Below are positions 42,562 through 51,555 of a stretch of DNA of 64,000 nucleotides, in pieces (positions within the stretch are counted from its first letter, which is position 1; the number at the start of each line of letters is the position of its first letter). This stretch comes from Sediminibacterium goheungense. Lineage in GTDB: Bacteria; Bacteroidota; Bacteroidia; Chitinophagales; Chitinophagaceae. Below the pieces are notes generated by a model. It made no database searches. It was not told the DNA's origin and worked only from the letters and a program-made list of their open reading frames with translations. A program made the position numbers and the translations under genes. The stretch is taken from contig NZ_SNWP01000010.1 of assembly GCF_004361915.1 (NCBI RefSeq), forward strand, positions 1,204,050 to 1,268,049, read 5' to 3'.

Positions 42562-45138
42562 TTATTTTTTAGTGGGTATTCTTATAACAGTAATCGAATA
42601 TTTGGGAAAACTGTGTACCAGTTTTTTAGCGCCGGAAGTTTTTCCAGTCGTCACTACCGGTACATATTTTTTGGGATCAGCAAATGAATTTTCTGCCGTT
42701 GTTTCATCAGAAGCAATGGTATATACTTTATAGGTACCAACAGCTTCTCCCGCACCCTCAAATTCGATTTCGGTTTCTATAGCGTCGTCATTACCATTTA
42801 CCATCTTAACAATCAGATCACCTGTTTCTTTATCCTTGCCTGCAATACCGATTAATTTTTTGGGTTCAGTATAAGAAAGCAGCAATACATCATCCAGGTA
42901 ACAATCTACTTTTTCATACCCTACTTCCAGTCTTATTTTATACCATCTTCCTGTTTCAATCGGTTTTGCCAATCTTTTAGTAGGTGATACATTGGCTACA
43001 GACCCTTCACTTACTATTTCAAATATGGTACTGTTATTCACCAAAGCACCAATATGTGCACGAAGCATTGAATTGGGGCCATTCACAGCAAATGGAATGA
43101 TAAAGGCATTGGTACCCGATGTTTTTCTTGCTTCCAACTGCAGTGTATAGGTATCGAAAGACTTGTCTTTCAGTATCATCAATCTTTGTGCGCCCTGTGC
43201 TGTTTGTGCCATGGCTCCATCTTTCAACTGCCAGGAGCCCCTTACTGATTGCCATTCATCTGCTTTATTTACAAAATCACTTTTGTAAACCGTTTGTCCA
43301 TTTTGAATCACTTCGATATTGCGATACTCTGTTTGTGTATCCCAGGTAGCCAAACCAATACCTCCTTTATTTCTGGCTTTCTTTACGGTTGATGGTTTCT
43401 GCTGTAACGATACGGTATAGTTCTCGTCTGACCGTTGTTCATTCATTAACTGAATGGTATAATATGATATACGTGCAAAGCTGCTATCAGCCTTATACTT
43501 GATAAGATTCACGGGCCAGTGCCTTGTATTTACATTTTCGAATAATGGAGCATAACTCGACATCTTTACCAGATCACCATTATTCTCCATACCCAATATA
43601 TAAGCTGCATCATTCAATGCTGCCTGCATATTACCATTTCCTACGCCTGCATTGGTAGCATACTCACCTACATATACTTCATAATCGCCCCGTTTATAAT
43701 TATCAAAGTGATCATAATTGGTGAAGGACCAGAATGCACTTTTATACGCATGTTCATCGGCTATATCAGTTACTTTGATACTATCCAGTGTACGACGGTT
43801 AATATCTCCGATACCCATACTCGATACAATTTTAATATCCGGGTATTTAGCCTTAATAGCTTCATGGAATTGATTGTATCGTTTCGCATACCAGGGACCA
43901 TGTTGTTCGTTACCCACTTCGATATACTTCAGGGGAAACGGCTTCGGATGGCCATTCTGCGCACGAAGCTTACCCCATTTAGAAGTAACGGGCCCAACTG
44001 CATACTCAATCGCATCCAGTACATCATTAATAACAGTCTGTACTTCTCCATCACTTATAAATGTACCACTGCGGAACTCACAAGAAACACCGGCGTTGAA
44101 AACGTACAATGCATCTGCTTTAATGTCTTCACAAAACTGTAAATATTCATGATAACCAAAACCATCACTCGACCAGTATCCCCATACACTGAATGTACCA
44201 GGTCTGTTTTCAAGTGGGCCAATTGAATTTTTCCAGTTAGGGGCACTTTCTACATTTACACCCTCTACAAAACAACCTCCGGGCCAGCGAACGAAAGCAG
44301 GTTTTAAATCGGCCAGATATTGCGCCAGATCGGCACGTAAACCATTGGGTCTGTTTTTAAATGTTTTCTTTGGAAACAACGATACAAAATCAAATGAAAT
44401 TTCACCGGTAGATTCCAACCTGAAAGCAAAACTCGATTTACCATCGGTTTCAGATGGTATCAATGTACAGGTATATTTTTTCCAGTCTTTACCATCAACG
44501 GATTTGAAAGTATGTGATGCTATTTCTTTTCCAGCTGATGATAATAAAACAACTGTTAGCGGACCTTTATAAGCCTCATTTGTTTTAGTATAAAAGCTAA
44601 GTGTATAGGATTCACCTTTTTTTGCGTTAATACCCCAGAAACCTTCATTAACGAAATAATCTTTTCCGGTTCCCGACAACTGTTCAACTGTAAGCAGTGC
44701 CGATTGAGGTGTTGCAGTTGTTAGCGGCTTTTCAGTACTAATGGTTGCATTTACTTTGGCATTGTCTCCCAGTGATAATTTCCAGTAAGGCATGGCAGTT
44801 TTAACAGGCCATGGCATGCGCCAGTCGCTCGCCCTGCCATTAAGGTTATAGTGAGGTTTTTTATCAGGGTTTGCATTCAGCATACCATTTTCTACAACAG
44901 AACCCGGAGGTATTCTGCTTTCCTCAAAACCGCGGTTCTGGATTAATTCAGCATATAAACCACCTTCCCCGCCGTGGCTGATCTCTTCAAAGAAAATGCC
45001 ATGCAGGTTGGGAGATACTGTATTTTTTACCTTATCGGTATACACTTTCATAGCTGCACGTTCCTGTGCCACCGGGAAAGATGCTGATGCTAATAAGCAT
45101 CCCATCAATACCGCACGAAAAGAATATTTGAATTGCAT
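42562..45138 (-). CDS. GH51 alpha-L-arabinofuranosidase, multi-domain
   Basis: An 858-residue exported enzyme starting at MQFKYSFRAVLMG (45138), with the signal peptide ending near residue 27. After the YTDKVKNTVSPNLHGIFFEEI strand pair comes an inserted carbohydrate-binding-like module (about 90-245), then the GH51 TIM barrel with the acid/base Glu411 in EVGNEQHGPW and the nucleophile Glu492 in VGEYATN. A LamG-like beta-sandwich (about 600-750) and the GH51 C-terminal beta domain follow. GH51 removes terminal alpha-L-arabinofuranose, as found at the end of extensin Hyp-arabinosides and on arabinan side chains. It lies 17 bases after a GH127 gene. Confidence 0.94.
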   Translation of the reverse strand: MQFKYSFRAVLMGCLLASASFPVAQERAAMKVYTDKVKNTVSPNLHGIFFEEISHGGEGGLYAELIQNRGFEESRIPPGSVVENGMLNANPDKKPHYNLNGRASDWRMPWPVKTAMPYWKLSLGDNAKVNATISTEKPLTTATPQSALLTVEQLSGTGKDYFVNEGFWGINAKKGESYTLSFYTKTNEAYKGPLTVVLLSSAGKEIASHTFKSVDGKDWKKYTCTLIPSETDGKSSFAFRLESTGEISFDFVSLFPKKTFKNRPNGLRADLAQYLADLKPAFVRWPGGCFVEGVNVESAPNWKNSIGPLENRPGTFSVWGYWSSDGFGYHEYLQFCEDIKADALYVFNAGVSCEFRSGTFISDGEVQTVINDVLDAIEYAVGPVTSKWGKLRAQNGHPKPFPLKYIEVGNEQHGPWYAKRYNQFHEAIKAKYPDIKIVSSMGIGDINRRTLDSIKVTDIADEHAYKSAFWSFTNYDHFDNYKRGDYEVYVGEYATNAGVGNGNMQAALNDAAYILGMENNGDLVKMSSYAPLFENVNTRHWPVNLIKYKADSSFARISYYTIQLMNEQRSDENYTVSLQQKPSTVKKARNKGGIGLATWDTQTEYRNIEVIQNGQTVYKSDFVNKADEWQSVRGSWQLKDGAMAQTAQGAQRLMILKDKSFDTYTLQLEARKTSGTNAFIIPFAVNGPNSMLRAHIGALVNNSTIFEIVSEGSVANVSPTKRLAKPIETGRWYKIRLEVGYEKVDCYLDDVLLLSYTEPKKLIGIAGKDKETGDLIVKMVNGNDDAIETEIEFEGAGEAVGTYKVYTIASDETTAENSFADPKKYVPVVTTGKTSGAKKLVHSFPKYSITVIRIPTKK

Positions 45139-45155
45139 AGCTGCTTGCCTTTTTT

Positions 45156-47561
45156 TTATTTTACGATCCACTCATGTACACCTGTTGCATGATCTTTCGG
45201 TAAACGAATTTTCATTCGTATCGCTGTAGTTTTTACAGGTGTGAAACGAACTGTATTGTATTTATCTTTTGCATTTTCATAGGGGGCTGTTGCCTGTACA
45301 GGTACCCACTGATCACCTTGCTTGTATAAAAGTTCCCATGAGGCAGGAATCCGGCAACCGCCAAACGGGCTATCATCGTACCAATATACTTTTGATTCAG
45401 ACACTGTTTGTTCCTGATCAAAATCGTATTGTATCCACTCTTCTGTATCTTTCTTGGGCCACCAATGCAGGTATAATGCCGATTTGTCTTCTGAGCTAGA
45501 AGGCTCGAACTGATCATTTAAGGCATTCAGCATCCTTGGATTATTGATAGAACCGCTGACTTTACTTTTTGAAGCTATTGTTGGAGCTGGCTTAGGACGT
45601 GCTGCCGATTCCTGATAAGGAATCCAGACAACCATTTCTCCCGAACCACGGTTATTCCATGAGTAATAAGGAATAGCTTTTACAGTCTGTTCTTTTTTTG
45701 ATAACTCATCACTATTCAGTTGTCTGGTCGTAGCACTACCAGTACCATTGAGTAATAACACGCCATTCAGCAATTGTGGGTCGTAAGATTCTTTTAATGA
45801 TGCCTGTTGAGGAACCACAATATTTTGTACGACTTTATCCGCATGATCAGGGCCTTCCAGACAGAATACGATCGGACCTCTTTGCAAGGCGAATTTGCCC
45901 TGGTCTTCTTTTATTTTTTCATTCGCCAGTACTTTCTCTATTTCCATCGGGAGGGTGAAACTTACTACATCTCCTTTTTTCCATGTACGGTTAAACACCG
46001 CATATCCTTTTTCAAGTGTATATGCTACGGGTTTACCATTCACACTGATTTCAATTTTTGTTACTTTCTGATCCGCAAAACGATATAAGTCACCTGGCAC
46101 TGCTTCCTGTCTTGCCCATCCGGGTATTCGCACGCGTAAAGCAAAAGGAATTTGCTTTTCCGGGTTCACCACAATTTTTACGCCACCTTCCCAGGGATAA
46201 GCTGTTTCCTGTAAAATTTTTATTTTTCCGGCAGGCAATGTAACATCTGCTTCATTGGTCATGAAGAGGTTTACGTATACATTATTCTGATCCTGTGCAT
46301 ACACATAACCAGGAACCGAAGGCATAAAACGTGTGACGTTTGATATACAGCATGCACAACCAAACCAGGCGCTACGGGCATGTTGTCCCATAGATGCAAG
46401 TGGATTGGGATAAAAGAATTTTTTACCATCCTGTGCAATACCCGACAAAACGCCATTATAAAGTACACGTTCCATTACATCTATGTATTTGGCATCACCA
46501 TGCAATAAAAACATTCTGATGTTCCAGTATACATTCGCAATAGAGGCACAGGTTTCTGCGTAGGCCGACATATTGGGCAGTTCGTAAGCTGCACCAAATG
46601 CTTCACCCGCACCGGTTGCTCCGATACCTCCGGTGAGGTACATTTTTTTTGTTACCACATCAGACCAGATATTGTCGATGGCTTTGATATAAGAAGCATC
46701 CCCGGTGAGTGCGGCCACATCGGCCATACCTGTGTACATATAGGCGGCACGTACTGCATGACCAACCGCTTCATTCTGTTGTACCACCGGCTTATGCGAC
46801 TGGCTGTATTGTGAACCACGTACCTGACCATTTCCACGGATATCGAGGAAATATTTTGCAAGGTCCAGGTATTCCTTCTTTCCGGTTACGCGATACAATC
46901 TTGATAAGCCTGTTTCAATTACCTGGTGCCCCGGAAAATAAGGAGCTTTGCCATACAGAAAGTCCTTTACAATCAGGTCTGCATTTTTGGTGGCAATATT
47001 CAGCAGATTCTTTTTACCGGTAGAGAGATAGTGTGCTACCGCAGCTTCATATAAATGACCTGCATTGTACAACTCATGACTCAGATCAGGATCTTTCTCC
47101 CAGCGTTTCGGACTGATCCATGGATGCAGCTTTGCAGGCTTCATGGTACGGAAAGTATAGAGATAACCATCCGGCTCCTGTGCTTCTCCAATGATAGTAA
47201 TTAAAGAGTCGATTGACTTATCCAGTGCAGGATTGGGTTTTACCTGCAATGCATAAGAAGCACCTTCAATCACTTTAAAAATATCAGAATCATCAAATGG
47301 GTATTCTGTTAATTTTTCCGGCGGCATTTTACCCGCTGCTTTCAGAAAATTATCTACACGACCTGTTTCTCTGCTTTTTTGTAATACGTACGGAATGGTA
47401 ACTTCCGCATTGATATTAATGCGTGGCGCCCAGAACTGATCATGTACATGTACATGATTAAATGTTACGGGCTGAATAGGATAATCTTTAACCTGCGCTT
47501 GCAGGACAGATGCAGACAATAAAATACCTGCAGCAAAAAATACACTTTTGCAGTTACTCAT
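45156..47561 (-). CDS. GH127 beta-L-arabinofuranosidase with C-terminal F5/8C-like domain
   Basis: An 801-residue exported enzyme with a signal peptide ending near residue 22 (VLQAQ). The GH127 domain covers residues 30-640. Its zinc and thiol site is Glu336 and Cys338 (AETCAS) with Cys404 and Cys405 (GCACCIS), close to the numbering of HypBA1 (Glu338, Cys340, Cys417, Cys418). Residues 670-801 form an F5/8C-like module (WIQYDFDQEQTVSESKVYWYD). In the other GH127 of the window that module is at the N-terminus, so these are not recent duplicates. It lies 159 bases after galM and begins a tight block with GH51 and the S9 peptidase. Confidence 0.93.
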   Translation of the reverse strand: MSNCKSVFFAAGILLSASVLQAQVKDYPIQPVTFNHVHVHDQFWAPRININAEVTIPYVLQKSRETGRVDNFLKAAGKMPPEKLTEYPFDDSDIFKVIEGASYALQVKPNPALDKSIDSLITIIGEAQEPDGYLYTFRTMKPAKLHPWISPKRWEKDPDLSHELYNAGHLYEAAVAHYLSTGKKNLLNIATKNADLIVKDFLYGKAPYFPGHQVIETGLSRLYRVTGKKEYLDLAKYFLDIRGNGQVRGSQYSQSHKPVVQQNEAVGHAVRAAYMYTGMADVAALTGDASYIKAIDNIWSDVVTKKMYLTGGIGATGAGEAFGAAYELPNMSAYAETCASIANVYWNIRMFLLHGDAKYIDVMERVLYNGVLSGIAQDGKKFFYPNPLASMGQHARSAWFGCACCISNVTRFMPSVPGYVYAQDQNNVYVNLFMTNEADVTLPAGKIKILQETAYPWEGGVKIVVNPEKQIPFALRVRIPGWARQEAVPGDLYRFADQKVTKIEISVNGKPVAYTLEKGYAVFNRTWKKGDVVSFTLPMEIEKVLANEKIKEDQGKFALQRGPIVFCLEGPDHADKVVQNIVVPQQASLKESYDPQLLNGVLLLNGTGSATTRQLNSDELSKKEQTVKAIPYYSWNNRGSGEMVVWIPYQESAARPKPAPTIASKSKVSGSINNPRMLNALNDQFEPSSSEDKSALYLHWWPKKDTEEWIQYDFDQEQTVSESKVYWYDDSPFGGCRIPASWELLYKQGDQWVPVQATAPYENAKDKYNTVRFTPVKTTAIRMKIRLPKDHATGVHEWIVK

Positions 47562-47720
47562 TTTTCCAAAATTTATTTTTGATCTATTAACGGCTTTATT
47601 GGTAAAAGCCAGTTGTCATGCAGCGTTTAACTGTTTTCAAAAGAAATTCAGTCACAATAAAAATACTGCTGCGCTAACGCTTTTCATTTTCAGATATTAA
47701 CCAATTCTGAGCCGATTTTG

Positions 47721-48884
47721 TTATTTCTGAACACCAAACTGATAAATGGTTGTTGTCTGGTATTTTTTCCCTGGCTCTAATGTTGTTGATGGGAATGAAA
47801 GCTGGTTAGGCGCATCTGGATAATGTTGTGTTTCAAGGCAGAATGCAGAACGGTGACCATATGCTTTCTGCTTTTTACCTATCAATTTACCATCCAGAAA
47901 ATTACCGCTGTAGAATTGAATGGCAGGCTCTGTAGTATATACATCCATCAAAATACCTGTTACTGTAGAATATACGGATGCAGCTTTCTCCAATCCATTT
48001 GCCTGTTTTTTATCCAATACAAAATTATGATCGTAACCCAGACCGTTTTTGATTTGCACATGATCTGCATTAATCTCTTTCCCGATTTGTTTGGCTGTTC
48101 TGAAATCGAAAGGTGTACCTTCTACCGTAACAGGATCCCCTGCCGGAATCAATGTTGAGTCAACAGCTGAATATTTAGACGCATTAATGGTAAGCATATG
48201 ATCGGTAATGGTAGTATCACCCTGTCCATTCAGGTTGAAATAGGCATGATTGGTAAGATTTACTACAGTAGGTTGATCCGTAGTTGCTTCATAATCAATC
48301 TTCAATTCATTGGCATCGGTTAATGTATAGATCACCTTAACAGTGAGGTTACCAGGATAACCTTCTTCACCATCTTTTGAAGTATAACTCAATTCGAGAG
48401 TATGGCCATCTTTCTGAACAGCATCCCATACCTGGTTATGAAAACCCATGGGTCCGCCATGCAGGCTGTTCACACCATTATTGGCTGACAGTTGATAGGT
48501 TTTACCATTCAATGAAAATTTAGCTTTAGCGATTCTGTTACCATAACGGCCAATCAATGCACCAAAATAGGTTTCGCTTCGGTTACGGTAATGGTTCAGG
48601 CTATCATATCCCAATGTGATGTCGGTCATGACACCGTTTTTATCAGGCACCACCAATGCCACTACCCTGCCACCATAATTGGTAATAGCAGCCTCAACAC
48701 CGGATGCATTTCTCAGTATATACAGGTGTACCTGCTTCTCATTTACAGTAGCTTCATAGGCTGCCTTTAATGCAGTTGTATCAATTACTGCAGCTGATGG
48801 TTCTGTTGTATCTGCAGGCCTGGAAGTACATTGTACAAAGAGTGTGAGGACTGTGATTACGGCTAAAAAATGTAGCTTTTTCAT
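47721..48884 (-). CDS. galM: lipid-anchored aldose 1-epimerase
   Basis: A 387-residue mutarotase with a lipobox (LFVQC, Cys near residue 19) followed by a Thr/Pro/Ser linker. Family landmarks are NYGGRVVALVVPD, RYGNRIAKAKFSLNGKTYQL, NNGVNSLHGGPMGFHNQVW with the catalytic His, NLTNHAYFNLNG with the second His, and the Glu in AFCLETQHYPDAPN. It would equilibrate released sugar anomers outside the cytoplasm before uptake. It is divergent from the Nudix-type arabinose regulator, and a putative AraR site lies 78 bases upstream of its ATG. Confidence 0.95.
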   Translation of the reverse strand: MKKLHFLAVITVLTLFVQCTSRPADTTEPSAAVIDTTALKAAYEATVNEKQVHLYILRNASGVEAAITNYGGRVVALVVPDKNGVMTDITLGYDSLNHYRNRSETYFGALIGRYGNRIAKAKFSLNGKTYQLSANNGVNSLHGGPMGFHNQVWDAVQKDGHTLELSYTSKDGEEGYPGNLTVKVIYTLTDANELKIDYEATTDQPTVVNLTNHAYFNLNGQGDTTITDHMLTINASKYSAVDSTLIPAGDPVTVEGTPFDFRTAKQIGKEINADHVQIKNGLGYDHNFVLDKKQANGLEKAASVYSTVTGILMDVYTTEPAIQFYSGNFLDGKLIGKKQKAYGHRSAFCLETQHYPDAPNQLSFPSTTLEPGKKYQTTTIYQFGVQK

Positions 48885-48961
48885 ATGATGCTGATGTGGT
48901 TTTGCAATCGGTATAAATATCGAATATTTCTATCCGGGCCGTCCCAAATTAGAAAAAAAAT

Positions 48962-48983
48962 ATTAATTGTAAAAAAAACACTT
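48962..48983. promoter_or_regulatory. putative AraR operator between galM and araR
   Basis: On the minus strand AAGTGTTTTTTTTACAATTA shares the AAGTGTT, TTT and ACA blocks with the araB site. It is centred between two divergent genes and could control both. A CTAATTTG -7-like box for galM lies 10 bases further along the minus strand. Confidence 0.45.
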
Positions 48984-49070
48984 ATTATTTTTTACGGATT
49001 ACTTATATTTAATGCAGAGATTTGTGATTTAGAAAACCCATCTCTCAAGCTTTTGAGATAGTTTATTCTT

Positions 49071-49775
49071 ATGGTCAGGTATCATAAACAGACACGTATA
49101 TTGGTTGCCATAGATTGTATCATCTTTGGCTTTGATGGCAGCGAACTGAAGCTCTTGCTGGTTCAGCGCGGCCTTGAACATGAAAAAGGTAAATGGAGCC
49201 TGATGGGGGGCTTTATTCAGAAAGACGAGGACTTTGTAGAAGGTTCTGCACGTATTCTGAATGAGCTTACAGGTCTGGAAGGCGTGTATATGGAGCAACT
49301 CTATGCCTTTGGCGATGTAAACCGTGACCCCATTGAACGAACCGTTTCTGTTGCCTATTTTGCACTCATCGATATACATAAGTATGAGAAACAGTTGAAT
49401 GAAGATTATCATGCAGAATGGTTTCCGATAAAAGATACGCCCAAACTCATTTTCGACCACCAGCAAATGGTGGATATGGCCAAGGAAAAGCTCCGTTATA
49501 AAGCCGCTTTCCACCCAATCTTATTTGAACTCTTACCTGAAAAATTCACGCTGCCACAGCTCCAGAGCCTGTATGAAGGCATTTTTGATTATCAGTTTGA
49601 CAAACGAAATTTCAGTCGCAAACTTCAGTCTACCAAACTGCTGGTAAAACAAAAAGACAAAGACAAGGAGAGCTCAAAAAAGGGTGCCTTTTACTACAAA
49701 CTCGATAAAAGACGCTATGCAGCTAACTTCCATGCCTTCCTGAACCTCATTCCAAACCCTGGAAACTTAAAATAA
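49071..49775 (+). CDS. araR: Nudix-type (NrtR family) L-arabinose regulator AraR
   Basis: A 234-residue protein. Residues 8-145 form a Nudix domain whose catalytic box is broken: GGFIQKDEDFVEGSARILNE has Ile and Leu-Thr where the REUxEE core should be, so hydrolysis is unlikely. Residues 150-234 form the winged helix of the NrtR family (FTLPQLQSLYEGIFDYQFDKRNFSRKLQ, then KGAFYYKLDKRRY). Regulators of this build control arabinose genes in Bacteroides (AraR, BT0354). It lies directly before araBDA and the transporter, and is divergent from galM. A terminator separates it from araB. Confidence 0.9.
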   Translation: MVRYHKQTRILVAIDCIIFGFDGSELKLLLVQRGLEHEKGKWSLMGGFIQKDEDFVEGSARILNELTGLEGVYMEQLYAFGDVNRDPIERTVSVAYFALIDIHKYEKQLNEDYHAEWFPIKDTPKLIFDHQQMVDMAKEKLRYKAAFHPILFELLPEKFTLPQLQSLYEGIFDYQFDKRNFSRKLQSTKLLVKQKDKDKESSKKGAFYYKLDKRRYAANFHAFLNLIPNPGNLK

Positions 49776-49801
49776 CAGGAAAATTTCTTCCTGTTTTTTT
49801 T
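49774..49801 (+). terminator. Rho-independent terminator after araR
   Basis: AACAGGAA and TTCCTGTT form an 8-bp stem with a 6-base loop, followed by a run of eight T. The stem begins within the araR stop codon, so araB must be transcribed from its own promoter. Confidence 0.85.
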
Positions 49802-49827
49802 GTTTTCAATTTTTAAGTGTTAATTTG
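49800..49827 (+). promoter_or_regulatory. promoter of the araBDA-transporter operon
   Basis: A TTG (49800-49802), 17 bases of spacer, then TTAATTTG (49820-49827), one base off TAnnTTTG. The -7 box lies inside the putative AraR operator, as expected for repression by steric block. The araB ATG is 31 bases further on. Confidence 0.5.
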
Positions 49828-49836
49828 ACACGAATT
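49815..49836 (+). promoter_or_regulatory. putative AraR operator of araB
   Basis: AAGTGTTAATTTGACACGAA contains the imperfect palindrome GTGTTAATTTGACAC (one mismatched pair around a central T). It is the best of five similar sites in the window. Confidence 0.6.
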
Positions 49837-49858
49837 ACAGAACGCATATTGCTTGCTA

Positions 49859-51538
49859 ATGAAAAAAAACAACTACGTTATTGGGGTAGATTATGGAACA
49901 GACTCTGTTCGTTCGATCATTGTAAATACTACTTCAGGAGAAGAGATCGCCTCATCTGTACACTATTACAGCCGCTGGAAAAAAGGATTGTATTGTAACG
50001 CTGCTGAAAGTCAGTTCAGACAACATCCGCTTGATTATGTAGAAGGACTTACAGCAACCATCACAGATTGTTTACAAAAAGCAGGTCTGGCTGTTGCTGA
50101 AAATGTTCGGGCTATTGGTATTGATACCACAGGTTCTACACCGGTGGCAGTAGATGCAGCGGGCCAACCGCTGGCATTGAATCCTGCATTTGCAGAGAAC
50201 CCAAATGCCATGTTTGTTTTATGGAAAGATCATACCAGTGTTCAGGAAGCCGCCGAAATAAACCTGCATGCAACTAAATTCGATACCAACTATTTACAGT
50301 TTGTAGGAGGTATTTATTCATCAGAATGGTTCTGGGCTAAATTGCTGCATATTCTTAGAACAGACAAAGCCGTTAGAGAAGCCTGTGTGTCATGGGTAGA
50401 ACACTGCGACTGGATTCCCTTCCTGTTAACGGGCGGAAAAAATATTGCAGATCTTAAGAGAAGTGTTTGTGCAGCAGGTCATAAAGGTTTGTGGGCTGAG
50501 GCTTTCGATGGCTATCCGCCAAACGATTTCTTTACACAACTCGATCCGCTGTTAAACGGATTTACGGATTCGCTGGGTAAGCAAACCTATACCTCTGATC
50601 AGTCGGCAGGTACGCTTTCACCTGAATGGGCCCAAAAGCTGGGCTTACCAAATTCTGTGGTAGTTGCTGTAGGCGCATTTGATGCACATATGGGTGCTGT
50701 TGGCGGACAAATTGAGCCATACCATCTCAGTAAAGTAATGGGAACATCCACCTGTGATATACTGGTAGCCCCACAGACCGACCTGGGCGACAAAACAGTG
50801 AAGGGCATCTGCGGTCAGGTAAATGGTTCTGTTATTCCAGGCATGCTGGGTCTGGAAGCAGGTCAGTCGGCATTTGGCGATACTTATGCATGGTTTCGGG
50901 AAATGATTGTAAGACCGGTAAGACAACTAATAAAAGCATCTAACATACTGGACGAAACAACAGCCGCAGAACTGGATAAAGAATTATCCGACAAACTCAT
51001 ACCTTATCTTTCAGCAGAAGCCGCTAAACTCCCTTTACAGTTGGATGACGAACTGGCCATTGACTGGTTTAATGGCAGAAGAACACCAGATGCCAACCAG
51101 TTTTTAACTGGTAGCTTACATGGTTTAAATTTAGGGACCGATGCCACGGCTATTTTTAAATCGCTGGTGGAAGCCACCTGTTTTGGTGCTAAAATGATAG
51201 TGGATCGCTTCATCAACGAAGGGGTACCCGTTAAAGGGTTAATCGGACTGGGTGGTGTAGCAAAGCGTTCACCTTATATTATGCAGGTAATGGCAAACAT
51301 TATGAATATGCCGATACGCATTCATAAAAGTGAACAGACCTGTGCATTGGGTGCTGCCATGTTTGCGGCTACAGCAGCCGGCTTATATGGAAAAGTAGAA
51401 GAAGCTATGGAACATATGGGACAAGGCTTTGATGCCGTATATACGCCCGATGCAGCCATCGTTCCTTATTATCAGCAACGTTATATACAATACCAGCAGG
51501 CTGGCGCTTACACAGAATCTAAAGCCCCTAAACAATAA
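49859..51538 (+). CDS. araB: L-ribulokinase AraB
   Basis: A 559-residue FGGY-family kinase, with the ATG at 49859 preferred over a TTG two codons earlier. The first ATP/phosphate motif is VIGVDYGTDSVRSIIV. The ribulokinase-type insert around NAMFVLWKDHTS and the block FVGGIYSSEWFWAKLLH follow, and the C-terminal FGGY region has LIGLGGVAKRSPYIMQVMAN and GAAMFAATAAG. It phosphorylates L-ribulose to L-ribulose 5-phosphate. It is the first gene of the araB-araD-araA-transporter operon, with an operator-covered promoter just upstream. Confidence 0.96.
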   Translation: MKKNNYVIGVDYGTDSVRSIIVNTTSGEEIASSVHYYSRWKKGLYCNAAESQFRQHPLDYVEGLTATITDCLQKAGLAVAENVRAIGIDTTGSTPVAVDAAGQPLALNPAFAENPNAMFVLWKDHTSVQEAAEINLHATKFDTNYLQFVGGIYSSEWFWAKLLHILRTDKAVREACVSWVEHCDWIPFLLTGGKNIADLKRSVCAAGHKGLWAEAFDGYPPNDFFTQLDPLLNGFTDSLGKQTYTSDQSAGTLSPEWAQKLGLPNSVVVAVGAFDAHMGAVGGQIEPYHLSKVMGTSTCDILVAPQTDLGDKTVKGICGQVNGSVIPGMLGLEAGQSAFGDTYAWFREMIVRPVRQLIKASNILDETTAAELDKELSDKLIPYLSAEAAKLPLQLDDELAIDWFNGRRTPDANQFLTGSLHGLNLGTDATAIFKSLVEATCFGAKMIVDRFINEGVPVKGLIGLGGVAKRSPYIMQVMANIMNMPIRIHKSEQTCALGAAMFAATAAGLYGKVEEAMEHMGQGFDAVYTPDAAIVPYYQQRYIQYQQAGAYTESKAPKQ

Positions 51539-51555
51539 GGAATCTGCTACTTTAA

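Noticed and set aside
49071-49775. Active Nudix hydrolase
   Set aside because: The REUxEE core of the Nudix box is lost and a winged helix follows, so it is a regulator.
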